This document shows positions 1-8,102 of a stretch of DNA of 43,857 bases, one piece after another. The stretch lies in NCBI GenBank assembly GCA_002323995.1, contig DCQY01000141.1:18861-62717 (forward strand). Reading direction: 5' to 3'. The translations under genes were made by a program, and so were the position numbers. The notes under the pieces were generated by a model. It was given only the letters and a program-made list of their open reading frames with translations. It was not told where the DNA came from and ran no database searches. This DNA is from Akkermansiaceae bacterium UBA1506 (GTDB lineage Bacteria > Verrucomicrobiota > Verrucomicrobiia > Verrucomicrobiales > DEV007). Positions within the stretch are counted from its first letter, which is position 1. Each line of letters opens with the position of its first letter.

Positions 1-9
1 GCGAAAATG

Positions 10-34
10 AACCACCGCCGATCTACGGGTGGTT
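10..34. terminator. Possible weak terminator hairpin downstream of the DUF1501 gene
   Basis: A 7-bp inverted repeat (AACCACC at 10-16 and GGTGGTT at 28-34) with an 11-nt loop lies about 55 bases past the stop codon of the minus-strand DUF1501 gene. Read on the minus strand it is followed by a short T-rich stretch (CATTTTC). It could end the DUF1553-DUF1501 transcript. The T-run is short, so this is only a candidate. Confidence 0.35.
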
Positions 35-89
35 TGCTGGTTTAAATGCAGTTTTCTGTGGTTGGGGCTTACCGTGCGGCGGATTCTCC

Positions 90-1538
90 CTACGCAAAGA
101 TATCCATAACCGCTTCGCCCTTGCCATCTTCCGTCACGTAGAACGGTCGTCCTTCGACCGTGAATTCGGTCTTCGGACTCACACCCATGGCAGTCATTAT
201 GGTAGCGTGAAGATCGGTCACTCCGATGGGGTTTTCGACAGCAATGAGAGGCCTTTCGTCCGCAGTCTTGCCGTAGAGATGCCCTCTTTTGACGCCGCCG
301 CCGAAGGTCATCACGCTGGTGCCCCCGGTGAAGTGGCGGTGAAGGCCGTAGTGCTTCTCCTCGGTTATTTTTTCGACTTTGTGAGTGGCCTGATCGTTCG
401 CTTGCGAGCCGGGTTTGCCTTCCATGAGGGCATCCCGACTGAATTCAGAGGCGATGATGACAAGGGTGCGATCGAGTAGGCCGCGCTCTTCGAGATCGAG
501 AATGAGTTGCGCAATAGGGCGGTCGATTTCTTTGTGCAGTCGATCGACTGTGTTGTGGCCTTCGGCATGAGTGTCCCAGTGGAGGAAGGGAACATACTCA
601 GTTGTCACTTCGACAAAACGTGCTCCGTTCTCGACGAGACGGCGAGCGAGTAAGCAGCCGCGGCCGAAGCGCCCCGTGTCATATCGATCGCGAACTTCTT
701 TGGGTTCTTTTTCGATGTCGAAGGCTTCGCGTTCTTTGGAATTGAGCAGGCGATAGGCGTTGTCCATCGAACGCAGCAGCGATTCCTGCTGATGATCGCT
801 GGCGAAGTCTCGATTAGGATTACTCTCGACAAGCTGGCGGAAGAGTTTGTCGCGATTGGTGAAGCGACTGTTGGTCATGCCGTCAGGCGGACGCACAGCT
901 TGCGAGGCTTGTTCCGGGAAAGGCAGATTCATAGGGCCGTATTCGCTACCGAAGAATCCGGCGGTGGTGAAGGCCTTTAGCTCCTCTTTTTCTCCGACAC
1001 CTTCGAGACGCTGCCCGATGTTGATAAAGGGAGGAATAACCTCGTTGTTAGGACCGAGCACGCGGGCCATCCACGAGCCGAGGTGAGGGCAGGCAACGGT
1101 CTGTGGAGGCACGTATCCGGTGTGCCAATGATACTGGTGGCGTGAATGCAAAATACTGCCTAGGTCGGGTTGGACTGCGGAGCGGATTAGAGTACCGCGA
1201 TCCATGACGCCGGCTATACTCTCAAGGCCTGCGCAGATTTTGATTTCATCGACTGCGGTGTCGATTTCGGGAAAGGTGCTTAGCACGGAGTCGACGGCCA
1301 TACCCTTTTCAAAGGGAGCGTAGCGCTTGGGGTCAAAAGTTTCCGGAGCCGCCATGCCGCCGGCCAACCATAGGAGAACGCAGGCATCGGCCGTGGCTTC
1401 GGGGTGTTCGATGTCTTTACCTCGCACCATCTGAGGAGCGCCTGACATCCACGCTGCGGCAGAGGCAGCACCAAGCTTCTTGAGAAAGTCTCGTCGAACG
1501 ATGGGATGAGGGGCGCTGGGGTCGATGTCGAAGTTCAT
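90..1538 (-). CDS. DUF1501 domain-containing protein, Tat-exported
   Basis: This is a 482-residue DUF1501 protein of the alkaline phosphatase-like superfamily (the fold shared with sulfatases); no reaction has been established for the family as far as I know. The N-terminus carries a twin-arginine signal: R15-R16 in RRDFLKKLG, followed by an Ala-rich hydrophobic stretch, so export in a folded state is expected. The middle and end hold His- and Asp-rich motifs typical of the family (HSRHQYHWHTGY, ASEFSRD, KHYGLHRHFTGG, GVTDLHATI). It starts 15 bases after the stop of the DUF1549/DUF1553 gene upstream and is almost surely co-transcribed with it; this pairing is a hallmark of Planctomycetes and Verrucomicrobia genomes. 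The pair sits downstream of a candidate ECF-type promoter at 4036-4063. Family call is firm; the substrate is unknown. Confidence 0.93.
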   Translation of the reverse strand: MNFDIDPSAPHPIVRRDFLKKLGAASAAAWMSGAPQMVRGKDIEHPEATADACVLLWLAGGMAAPETFDPKRYAPFEKGMAVDSVLSTFPEIDTAVDEIKICAGLESIAGVMDRGTLIRSAVQPDLGSILHSRHQYHWHTGYVPPQTVACPHLGSWMARVLGPNNEVIPPFINIGQRLEGVGEKEELKAFTTAGFFGSEYGPMNLPFPEQASQAVRPPDGMTNSRFTNRDKLFRQLVESNPNRDFASDHQQESLLRSMDNAYRLLNSKEREAFDIEKEPKEVRDRYDTGRFGRGCLLARRLVENGARFVEVTTEYVPFLHWDTHAEGHNTVDRLHKEIDRPIAQLILDLEERGLLDRTLVIIASEFSRDALMEGKPGSQANDQATHKVEKITEEKHYGLHRHFTGGTSVMTFGGGVKRGHLYGKTADERPLIAVENPIGVTDLHATIMTAMGVSPKTEFTVEGRPFYVTEDGKGEAVMDIFA

Positions 1539-1553
1539 GGCTGGGAGAGGTAG

Positions 1554-4010
1554 CTATCGATTAAAAAGAAATTCGGGGGTCAAGGCGACAGCCCAGAGCA
1601 GGTCGGTGATTTGATCGACGTCAGGGTCAGTTCCGAGGGCCTGCGTGAGAATTTTTGACTCTCTTTCGGAGGGGCGGCGGCACAGGGTCGCGAGATAGAT
1701 TTCTTCCACGAGCCGGTATGAATTAAGCTCCTTGCGGGTTGCGAATTTTTCGGCACCACGTTTGAGGTGACTCATCAATTTCTCACTGGTAGAGAGATCG
1801 ATGGCTTCCAAGGTGGTGATTTCGTTAGGGCGAGATGTTACGATTTGATCGCGGTTGGGGCGTCCGAGTGAGCGCATCAGGTCGTCTGCCCTGAGAAGGG
1901 AAGCCCGGACTTTCTCTTCGCTTCCGGCCGATGCAAAGGCGAGGGTCTTTCCAATTCGGGAGTCGGTTTTGCTTTTCCAGGTGGTGTTAATGAGGGGGCG
2001 GGCTGACTCCCATTTCAGTTTTTGGAGTTCCCACTTCGCGGGCCGGTTTCCTTTCGGTATGGTTTCGCTGACTAGCCACTGTTCGTCCGTAACGATAATG
2101 TCATCGGTGCCGTCTTTGTATTCGATTCGCAGAGCGGCGAAAGCTCCGGCTGCATTTGGCTTAGGACCCCGGTTCTCTGCCACCATCAGAAGTTGGTTAC
2201 TACCGGAGCGTAGCTGAGTTGTGACGGGAGCAGCCTCCAGACTTTCCCATTTTACCCCGTCGAGAATCTGGCGATTATTGAGGTAGAGTACGAACGCGTT
2301 GTCAGCGGCAGCAATAACGCCAGCAGATTTTATGGCTTTGGTGATCTTGAGATCGCGGCGAAGGAGAATCTTTTCGCCATGCTTAGGAATACCTTCATTA
2401 TCAACCGAAGGACCCCAGACCCAGGAACTTGGGAAGGATAGTTTCTGCACCAGTTCAGGGGGTACGACACCTCGGGCGACCGGGGCGTGGAAGCCTGTGG
2501 GTGCAGACCCCGTAATCTGCCAAATGGCGTCGATAAACTGCTCGGCGGTGAGGCGCTTGGGTAATGGACCGGTGAAAGAAAACTCTTCGGGTGTGCTTTC
2601 CTCCATTGAAGCGGCACTCTGATAAGCATTGGAGGTAACGATGGTGCGCAGAGTGCGCTTCAGATCGAAGCCGTTGTCTTGGAAGTCGGCCGCTAGCCAG
2701 TCAAGCAAGTCCTCGCTCCAGGGTTTGGTTTGCATCGCGTCGAGCGGGTGTACAATGCCGTGGCCCATGAGTTGTCCCCAGAGCCGGTTCACGATAGTAC
2801 GTGGAACGCGACCGTTTTCAGGGTGTGTCATCAGCGCAGCTAGTTGTGAAAGCCGTTCTTTTTTTGGGGCCTCAGGGTTGACCTGCCCTATTTCGGGAAA
2901 GAGCCAGGCAGCTTGAGCTATTTCGCCAGTAGGCTTGTCGCAGCGGTGAAGTTCAAGAGGTTCTTCTGAATAGATGGCTGCGAGATTATACGCTTCAGCA
3001 AGCGTCCAGCGATCAATGAAGCTGTCGTGGCAGGAAGCGCACTTCATATTGATGCCCAGAAATGATTGGGAGAGGCTCTGTGAGAACTGAATCGGGAGGG
3101 TTTGACCAGCGCTCACCGTCCCGCGCCACTCGATTCCGTTGATGAATCCAGCGCTACTGATATCGGATGGAGCGATGAGTTCAGTGACCATCTCGTTGAA
3201 TGGCTTGTTCACTTTCAGCGAATCATAAAGCCAGGCGCTGATCTGGGTTCGACCCTTCGTAATAAATCCAGTCCCGTCGTAGTCGTTGCGAAGTAGGTCG
3301 TTCCAGAAGGTGAGCCAATGTTCGGTGTAGGGAATGTCGCGAGCGAGGAGCTCCTCGATCTTTTGGCTACGTTTGTCAGTATTTTCGTTGGTGAGGAAGA
3401 TGCGAGTTTCCTCCGGAGAAGGTAGTAAACCAATTAGGTCTAGTGAGATGCGTCGAAGAAAGGTGGAATCGTCGATGCTGGACGGACGGGGTTGGGCGTT
3501 GGCAGAAAGGTGCTGATCGATGATGCGATCGATGGGGTGAACTCTTCCGTCGGTGACTTCCGGTAAGGTCGGTCGGCGAGGAGCGAAAGGAGGTTCGTAA
3601 GTGGGGATGCCAAAGGTGAATCCAGGCTCCCATGTCATGCCCTCGTTTACCCATTGCTTTAGGATGGCGAGGTGCTGGGCCGGCACACGCTCCTTGCCTT
3701 CGGGAGGCATCATGTAGTCGGGATCAGATTCGAGAATCAGTTCAATGAAATAGGATTCATCAGCCTGACCCGGAATGGCAGTATCATCGTCGAGAAAGAG
3801 CGCGCGGGTGTTGATTGAAAATCCACCTTTGGACTCTTCTCCACTGTGACACTCGCCGCAGTGCTGCCTGAGGATAGGAACCACTTGGTGGACAAAATCG
3901 ACTTCTGTAGCCGCAGCCTCTGGCTTAATCGCGACAAAAGAGCCAATGATGACGGCAAGGCTGCCAGCGAGCTTTAACGAAGTCGAATACAATGGGGGGG
4001 TATCCATCAT
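1554..4010 (-). CDS. PSCyt1/DUF1549/DUF1553 c-type cytochrome protein
   Basis: This 818-residue exported protein has the planctomycete-type cytochrome architecture. After an N-terminal hydrophobic segment (about residues 10-27) comes a PSCyt1-like heme domain with CGECH at 51-55. A DUF1549 (PSCyt2) region follows from about 157 and includes a second heme-type motif CASCH at 324-328. DUF1553 begins near residue 390 (motif TIVNRLWGQLMGHGIV) and continues to the C-terminus. Between about 550 and 660 a beta-rich stretch (VLYLNNRQILDG and onward) looks like a galactose-binding-like insertion. The protein probably acts in the periplasm in electron transfer coupled to an unknown oxidation, with its DUF1501 partner encoded 15 bases downstream. 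Two ATG codons (4010 and 4007) can serve as start. A GGCAGAATC element lies 45-53 bases upstream of the start. Confidence 0.92.
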   Translation of the reverse strand: MMDTPPLYSTSLKLAGSLAVIIGSFVAIKPEAAATEVDFVHQVVPILRQHCGECHSGEESKGGFSINTRALFLDDDTAIPGQADESYFIELILESDPDYMMPPEGKERVPAQHLAILKQWVNEGMTWEPGFTFGIPTYEPPFAPRRPTLPEVTDGRVHPIDRIIDQHLSANAQPRPSSIDDSTFLRRISLDLIGLLPSPEETRIFLTNENTDKRSQKIEELLARDIPYTEHWLTFWNDLLRNDYDGTGFITKGRTQISAWLYDSLKVNKPFNEMVTELIAPSDISSAGFINGIEWRGTVSAGQTLPIQFSQSLSQSFLGINMKCASCHDSFIDRWTLAEAYNLAAIYSEEPLELHRCDKPTGEIAQAAWLFPEIGQVNPEAPKKERLSQLAALMTHPENGRVPRTIVNRLWGQLMGHGIVHPLDAMQTKPWSEDLLDWLAADFQDNGFDLKRTLRTIVTSNAYQSAASMEESTPEEFSFTGPLPKRLTAEQFIDAIWQITGSAPTGFHAPVARGVVPPELVQKLSFPSSWVWGPSVDNEGIPKHGEKILLRRDLKITKAIKSAGVIAAADNAFVLYLNNRQILDGVKWESLEAAPVTTQLRSGSNQLLMVAENRGPKPNAAGAFAALRIEYKDGTDDIIVTDEQWLVSETIPKGNRPAKWELQKLKWESARPLINTTWKSKTDSRIGKTLAFASAGSEEKVRASLLRADDLMRSLGRPNRDQIVTSRPNEITTLEAIDLSTSEKLMSHLKRGAEKFATRKELNSYRLVEEIYLATLCRRPSERESKILTQALGTDPDVDQITDLLWAVALTPEFLFNR

Positions 4011-4035
4011 GGCCGTTACGACACTTAACCCTATT

Positions 4036-4063
4036 AAATCACACCCGACTCTAAGATTCTGCC
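4036..4063 (-). promoter_or_regulatory. Candidate ECF-type promoter for the DUF1553-DUF1501 operon
   Basis: On the minus strand an exact GGCAGAATC (4063 to 4055) is preceded by an eight-A tract and followed after 12 bases by GTGATTT (4042 to 4036). This matches the element found upstream of the ECF sigma gene (GGCAGAATC-N11-GAGATAT) in the first part exactly and in five of seven positions of the second, with one base more spacing. The start codon of the cytochrome gene is 25 bases further on. It is the weakest of the four sites with an exact first half. That it is bound by the ECF sigma factor is inference. Confidence 0.55.
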
Positions 4064-4273
4064 GCTTTTTTTTGTAATAAGACCTCCACGGGGAAGTGTG
4101 GTGAAATCAGTTTCGCGTTTGGTGGATTGTTGACGAAAGATTTCCGGTGCGATGTGAAGGGCAGACCGGAATTTCGAGTAGGGGTATTCTCAATCTTTTG
4201 GTGAGTAATCAGACGTCTTTACCATTGGTGTTTATCTTGCCTTCAAGTTCCGAACATGGCGGAAGATGATATC

Positions 4274-4291
4274 GAAAAATCCTTTGACCGG
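4274..4291 (-). terminator. Possible terminator after the arylsulfatase gene
   Basis: Read on the minus strand, just past the sulfatase stop, GATCC and GGATT flank a 7-nt loop and run into five T residues. The stem is only four to five base pairs, one of them G-T, so it is weak; the position right after the stop supports it. Confidence 0.3.
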
Positions 4292-4297
4292 ATCAGC

Positions 4298-6052
4298 TTA
4301 TTTCTTCTTTTCGCGGCCAGATTGGTTCTTTTTCCACGACCCAAATGGCACTACGCCTGCATGCTCAGCCCAGGCATCATATTGGGTGATCATCTTTTCT
4401 GCGAGTTCAGGCCTCTCTCCGATCAGATTTTTCGACTCCGTCCGGTCTGCTTCCATATCGTAAAGTTCCCACGAACCTCTAACTCCCTTGGCAACGAGTT
4501 TCCACTGGCCGTCGCGGACGGCCCGGTTTCCTTCATGTTCAAAGTAGATTGGCTCGATTCGAGCAAGAGTCCTACCATCAAACGCCGGCTTGAGAGAAAT
4601 TCCTTCGACGGGCTTGGTCGTGTTACCCTGATTTTCGCGAGGATACTCGGCATCAGCTATGTCCAGCGCGGTTGCCATGATATCGATAAGGTGTGAAGGG
4701 CTGTCATGCAGATTGCCTTCTTTTGTCTTACGGAACGCAATGCCCTCGCCTGAGATGCCTGCCGGCCAGTGGGCAACTAAAGGGGTGCTGACACCTCCTT
4801 CGTGGACCCAGTGCTTGTATTCCTTAAATGGAGTGTTTGACACATTGGCCCAAGCTTTACCGTAACCGATTTCAACTTCAGGATACCATCCGGGCATAAC
4901 GCCATCACCACGCCGTAAAGGGTAGCCATCGCGAGACTGAACGGGAATCATTTCGGTCTGAAGAGTGTCTTTGCCCAGCGGGGGAAGAGTTGGGTTACTT
5001 GGTCGTTCGAGAGGCCCGACTAGCTTACCTCGACCAAAAGTTTCTGCGCAGCCTCCGTTATCTTGCAGGAATAGAATTAGAGTGTTTTCGAGTTGTTTGG
5101 TGTCTTTCAGAGCCTGGACAATTCGGCCAATACCTTGGTCCATATTATCGACCATGGCGGCGTAAACTTCCATGCAGGCAGCTTCCCATTCTTTGAGTTC
5201 GACGTCGTCCCAGTTGCCGACCATGGGGGCTGGCTCCCAGTGATCCGGGAGCAGTTTCATTTCCTTGAGCTTCTTGAGTCTGGCCTCCCGGGTAGGGGCG
5301 TAGCCGCCGTCGTATTTGCCTTCATACTTGGCGATGTCCTCTGGCAGAGCGTGCATGGGCCAGTGGGCTGCGGTGTAGGCCACGTATTGAAAAAATGGTT
5401 TATTCGGGTGCTCCTCCGCATGTTCTTTGATGTAGCGGACCGCGTTGTCGGAAATGGCATCGGTGTAATACCAGGTGCCTTTGGGCTGATACTCGGGATC
5501 ATTCTCCGGAGTGATGTAGCGGTTGCCGCGAGAGAGGCTATTTGGATCAAAGAAAGAACCAGCGCCGTGGATTGTCCCGTAGAATCGGTCGAATCCTCTT
5601 TGGAGAGGCCAATTTGAGGTGTCTGGATCGTCAAGATTGTTTCCGTAATATGGCGTCACATGCCACTTCCCTGCCATGTAGCTGCGGTAGCCAGCGGGCT
5701 TGAGCGCCTCGGCGATGGTTACGCATTCACGATTGAGATCACCGCGGTAACCGTCGAGGCCGTAGTCGCCCATCATGTGGCCGATTCCTGCTTGGTGTGG
5801 GTAAAGGCCTGTGAGTAGTGAGGCGCGGGTTGGGCAGCAGCGACCAGTATTGTAAAACTGGGTAAAGCGAATACCGTCCTTGGCGAGAGCATCAAGATGA
5901 GGAGTGGCGATCTCTCCTCCGTAGCAACCGATGTCTGACCAGCCCATATCGTCTGACATGATCAGTATGATATTGGGCTTCGCTGGCGCAGTGAAAGTCG
6001 AAGCTGAAAGGATTAGCGCAACGGCGGTGAGCAGTGGTTTTGTTAAGGCCAT
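4298..6052 (-). CDS. Arylsulfatase, secreted, formylglycine-dependent
   Basis: A 584-residue sulfatase that should cleave sulfate esters from a sulfated glycan or aryl substrate outside the cytoplasm. The N-terminus has a signal peptide (about residues 1-24, ending near TAPA). The metal-binding start of the fold reads NIILIMSDDMGW, and the formylglycine motif C-x-P-x-R is CCPTR with the cysteine to be modified at 72. Length and motifs fit large arylsulfatase A/B-like enzymes. The reading frame is open to a TTG at 6088, but ATG 6052 puts the signal peptide at the N-terminus and is preferred. It appears monocistronic: the next minus-strand gene starts 287 bases downstream behind its own promoter, and the upstream neighbour is divergent. 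No copy of the GGCAGAATC element was seen in its upstream region. The exact substrate cannot be told from sequence. Confidence 0.93.
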   Translation of the reverse strand: MALTKPLLTAVALILSASTFTAPAKPNIILIMSDDMGWSDIGCYGGEIATPHLDALAKDGIRFTQFYNTGRCCPTRASLLTGLYPHQAGIGHMMGDYGLDGYRGDLNRECVTIAEALKPAGYRSYMAGKWHVTPYYGNNLDDPDTSNWPLQRGFDRFYGTIHGAGSFFDPNSLSRGNRYITPENDPEYQPKGTWYYTDAISDNAVRYIKEHAEEHPNKPFFQYVAYTAAHWPMHALPEDIAKYEGKYDGGYAPTREARLKKLKEMKLLPDHWEPAPMVGNWDDVELKEWEAACMEVYAAMVDNMDQGIGRIVQALKDTKQLENTLILFLQDNGGCAETFGRGKLVGPLERPSNPTLPPLGKDTLQTEMIPVQSRDGYPLRRGDGVMPGWYPEVEIGYGKAWANVSNTPFKEYKHWVHEGGVSTPLVAHWPAGISGEGIAFRKTKEGNLHDSPSHLIDIMATALDIADAEYPRENQGNTTKPVEGISLKPAFDGRTLARIEPIYFEHEGNRAVRDGQWKLVAKGVRGSWELYDMEADRTESKNLIGERPELAEKMITQYDAWAEHAGVVPFGSWKKNQSGREKKK

Positions 6053-6394
6053 AGTGAAAAGGGTAGGGATGACGTGGCTGAAGGGCAAGCCGCTTAAAAT
6101 TACAGGATTGCGGCGGATTTGAGTGGGTTAGCAACCGAATTGTATGAGAACTGGGGAAAGCTGCCGCGCTGCGCGGATCCAGTTTTGGTTGTGTTGCACC
6201 AGTTTATTAAAGCCGCTTAAGTGACCTGGTTTGAGGGGAATTTGGTGATCGGTGTTTTTATTCTTGGTTTTGGATCTTACCATTCTGCTGAGAAAAGTAT
6301 CTTGGGTAAATGATTATGACACGGAGAACTAGAAACGATTCGGGCTTATTTCCGTTTCTTTACAGCGAGACGACTCCGTGGAAGGATCGGTATA
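6053..6394. other. Divergent intergenic region between arylsulfatase and SHD1 gene
   Basis: No gene was found in these 342 bases. The region must hold the promoters of two divergent genes. The half towards the plus-strand gene contains two nested inverted repeats (6320-6380), listed separately. A small GC-rich hairpin (CCGCG-CTG-CGCGG near 6164-6176) is also present. On the minus strand a GCAGAAT string occurs near 6283, but it lacks a matching second element. Confidence 0.6.
6320..6380 (+). promoter_or_regulatory. Nested hairpins in the leader of the SHD1 gene
   Basis: The outer stem pairs CACGGAG (6320-6326) with CTCCGTG (6374-6380). The inner stem pairs AGAAACG (6331-6337) with CGTTTCT (6353-6359). 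Both are perfect 7-bp arms. The outer right arm abuts the likely ribosome binding site (GAAGGA, about 6381-6386) of the gene starting at 6395, so folding could affect translation. The structure is seen in sequence; a regulatory role is inference. Confidence 0.4.
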
Positions 6395-7327
6395 ATGAAA
6401 ATTTCCATCTTTCTCCTCGGTTTGGCGCTTATCAGCGTTAGCCTTTCGGCTCGCACTTGGACCTCTACCAGTGGCAGCACGATTGAGGCGGAAATGGTCT
6501 CCAAAAACAGCATGGGTGTCAGCCTTCGCCGAGCGGACGGATCTGAGCTTTTTGTGAAGTTTGATCAACTCTGCGAGGCTGATCGTGAATTCGCCGAAGG
6601 CGCGAGCAGCGCGGTAGGTGAGAGACTTGGCTACGATCTTCCTGAATCGCTTACGGTGATGTTGGAAGAGCGGGGCTTGCTTCTAATGGAGGACAATTTT
6701 AATCGTGAAGACTCCGACGATAAAGACGATCTCGGCGGGCCATGGACAACCAACAGTGACAGCCGAGCGATGGGGGATAAGCAGAACGATCTCGTCGACG
6801 GTGAACTGGTGATGACCATATCACCGCGGGCTGATCACGCGATCTCTACGAATTTTATGCCGAAAGAAACCTACGGGGATTGTCTGCTTTTTGTTCGGAT
6901 GAAACTGGAAGAGGGAGGCCAGCTGAAACTGGCCTATAATGACAAAGCTGATAAATCAGTCTGGGCCGGGCACATCAACGGGGTGACGATGAATGAAAAG
7001 TCGATCGTATTGGCTGATGAGCGTTCCGCTCGATTTAAAATGGAGTTTCGCGAGAACAAGAATTCTAAGGAATACAAAGATGCGGTGGCGGCCGCCGAAA
7101 AGACGTTTCCCTCTGAGATTGAAGCAGACGAATGGTATGAAGTGGTGACCCTGCACCGCGGCGATACTTTGACCCTTTATCTCAACGGTGAGGAAGTGGC
7201 CACGCACTCATCACCGGGATTTGATCATCCGACTAAGAATCACTTCGCTTTTGCGGTGCCTGACAAGGCGATCGTGGATGACTTTTATCTCTGGAAGCTG
7301 AAGCCGGTCGATGTGGGGGAGAACTGA
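6395..7327 (+). CDS. Secreted protein with SHD1 domain and DUF1080-like lectin fold
   Basis: A 310-residue exported protein. Residues 1-19 form a signal peptide. Residues about 20-75 (RTWTSTSGSTIEAEMV onward) resemble the SLA1 homology domain 1 (SHD1), common in secreted Planctomycetes/Verrucomicrobia proteins. From about 105 to 300 the pattern (MEDNFNREDS, DGELVMTIS, WYEVVTLHRGDTLTLYLNGE, VDDFYLWKL) resembles a concanavalin-like jelly roll of the DUF1080 (3-keto-disaccharide hydrolase) type. It may bind or process a sugar at the cell surface, which is inference. A GAAGGA ribosome binding site precedes the ATG. Its stop codon directly abuts the stop of the convergent SGNH gene with no base between. 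Confidence 0.8.
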   Translation: MKISIFLLGLALISVSLSARTWTSTSGSTIEAEMVSKNSMGVSLRRADGSELFVKFDQLCEADREFAEGASSAVGERLGYDLPESLTVMLEERGLLLMEDNFNREDSDDKDDLGGPWTTNSDSRAMGDKQNDLVDGELVMTISPRADHAISTNFMPKETYGDCLLFVRMKLEEGGQLKLAYNDKADKSVWAGHINGVTMNEKSIVLADERSARFKMEFRENKNSKEYKDAVAAAEKTFPSEIEADEWYEVVTLHRGDTLTLYLNGEEVATHSSPGFDHPTKNHFAFAVPDKAIVDDFYLWKLKPVDVGEN

Positions 7328-8083
7328 TTACTCTCTCATCAACTCCTTCACCGTGCTTTCGATGGCCTGAGACCAGATTTTGTAGCCGTCTGCGTTAAGA
7401 TGCAGCAGGTCCGGCATGATCTCCTTTGGCAGTGTGCCGTCAGGCTTCAAAAAGTTGTCGTTGATATTGAGGTAGGTAACATAGTCACGTTCGCCAAGTT
7501 TAGAGATGAGCTTATTGATCGCATCATTCTTCTGACGCTTGGGATCGTTGCGGTCAGCTCCTCTCGGAAAAATGGCGAGGAGCAGCACTTTCATCTCTGG
7601 CTGCTTCTCTGCCATCGCATCGATAATTGCGGTGACTCCGGCTGCGGTTTCTTCGGCGCTGCTCGTGTAAACGGCACCGCCGTGTTCAGCCATCTCGCGA
7701 CCTTCGTGACCAGTATTGTTAGTACCGATCATGAGCACGGTGAGCTTGGGGTTGAGGCCATCGTAGTTCCCGTTAGCGAGACGCCAGAGAACGTGCTCGG
7801 TGCGGTCCCCTCCAATACCAAAATTAGCCGCTTGATAGGGGGCCCAGTATTGCTCCCAAGCTTCTGCTCCTTTCCTAGACCATCCTTGAGTGATTGAATC
7901 ACCGAGGAATATCAACTGAGCTTTTCCCTCCCTTGAGATGGCATTGAAAGACTCATGGAGTTTTGCCTGGTTTCCGCTGCGAGGAACCGGGGTCAGAGCG
8001 AGAACGGTTTTATCCTTTGAATAGCTCGATACGGCGAGTCCTGAGGCGAATACAGCCGACAAAAGTATTATAGTTCGAATCAT
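7328..8083 (-). CDS. SGNH/GDSL hydrolase, secreted
   Basis: A 251-residue esterase or acetylhydrolase of the SGNH family, similar in style to platelet-activating-factor acetylhydrolase-like enzymes. A signal peptide covers about residues 1-20. All four SGNH blocks are visible: GDSITQG with nucleophile S63, the block II glycine in FGIGGDR, GTNN at 120-123, and the D-x-x-H pair in DLLHLNADGY (D225, H228). Such enzymes often remove acetyl groups from glycans. It lies 19 bases after the stop of the GntP permease gene and is probably co-transcribed with it. Substrate unknown. Confidence 0.9.
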   Translation of the reverse strand: MIRTIILLSAVFASGLAVSSYSKDKTVLALTPVPRSGNQAKLHESFNAISREGKAQLIFLGDSITQGWSRKGAEAWEQYWAPYQAANFGIGGDRTEHVLWRLANGNYDGLNPKLTVLMIGTNNTGHEGREMAEHGGAVYTSSAEETAAGVTAIIDAMAEKQPEMKVLLLAIFPRGADRNDPKRQKNDAINKLISKLGERDYVTYLNINDNFLKPDGTLPKEIMPDLLHLNADGYKIWSQAIESTVKELMRE

Positions 8084-8102
8084 GATTGGGGGTAGGTTTG
8101 AG

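Noticed and set aside
6279..6289. GCAGAAT on the minus strand upstream of the arylsulfatase at 4298-6052
   Set aside because: The first two bases differ from the motif, no second block is present at 11-12 bases, and it is about 230 bases from the start codon.
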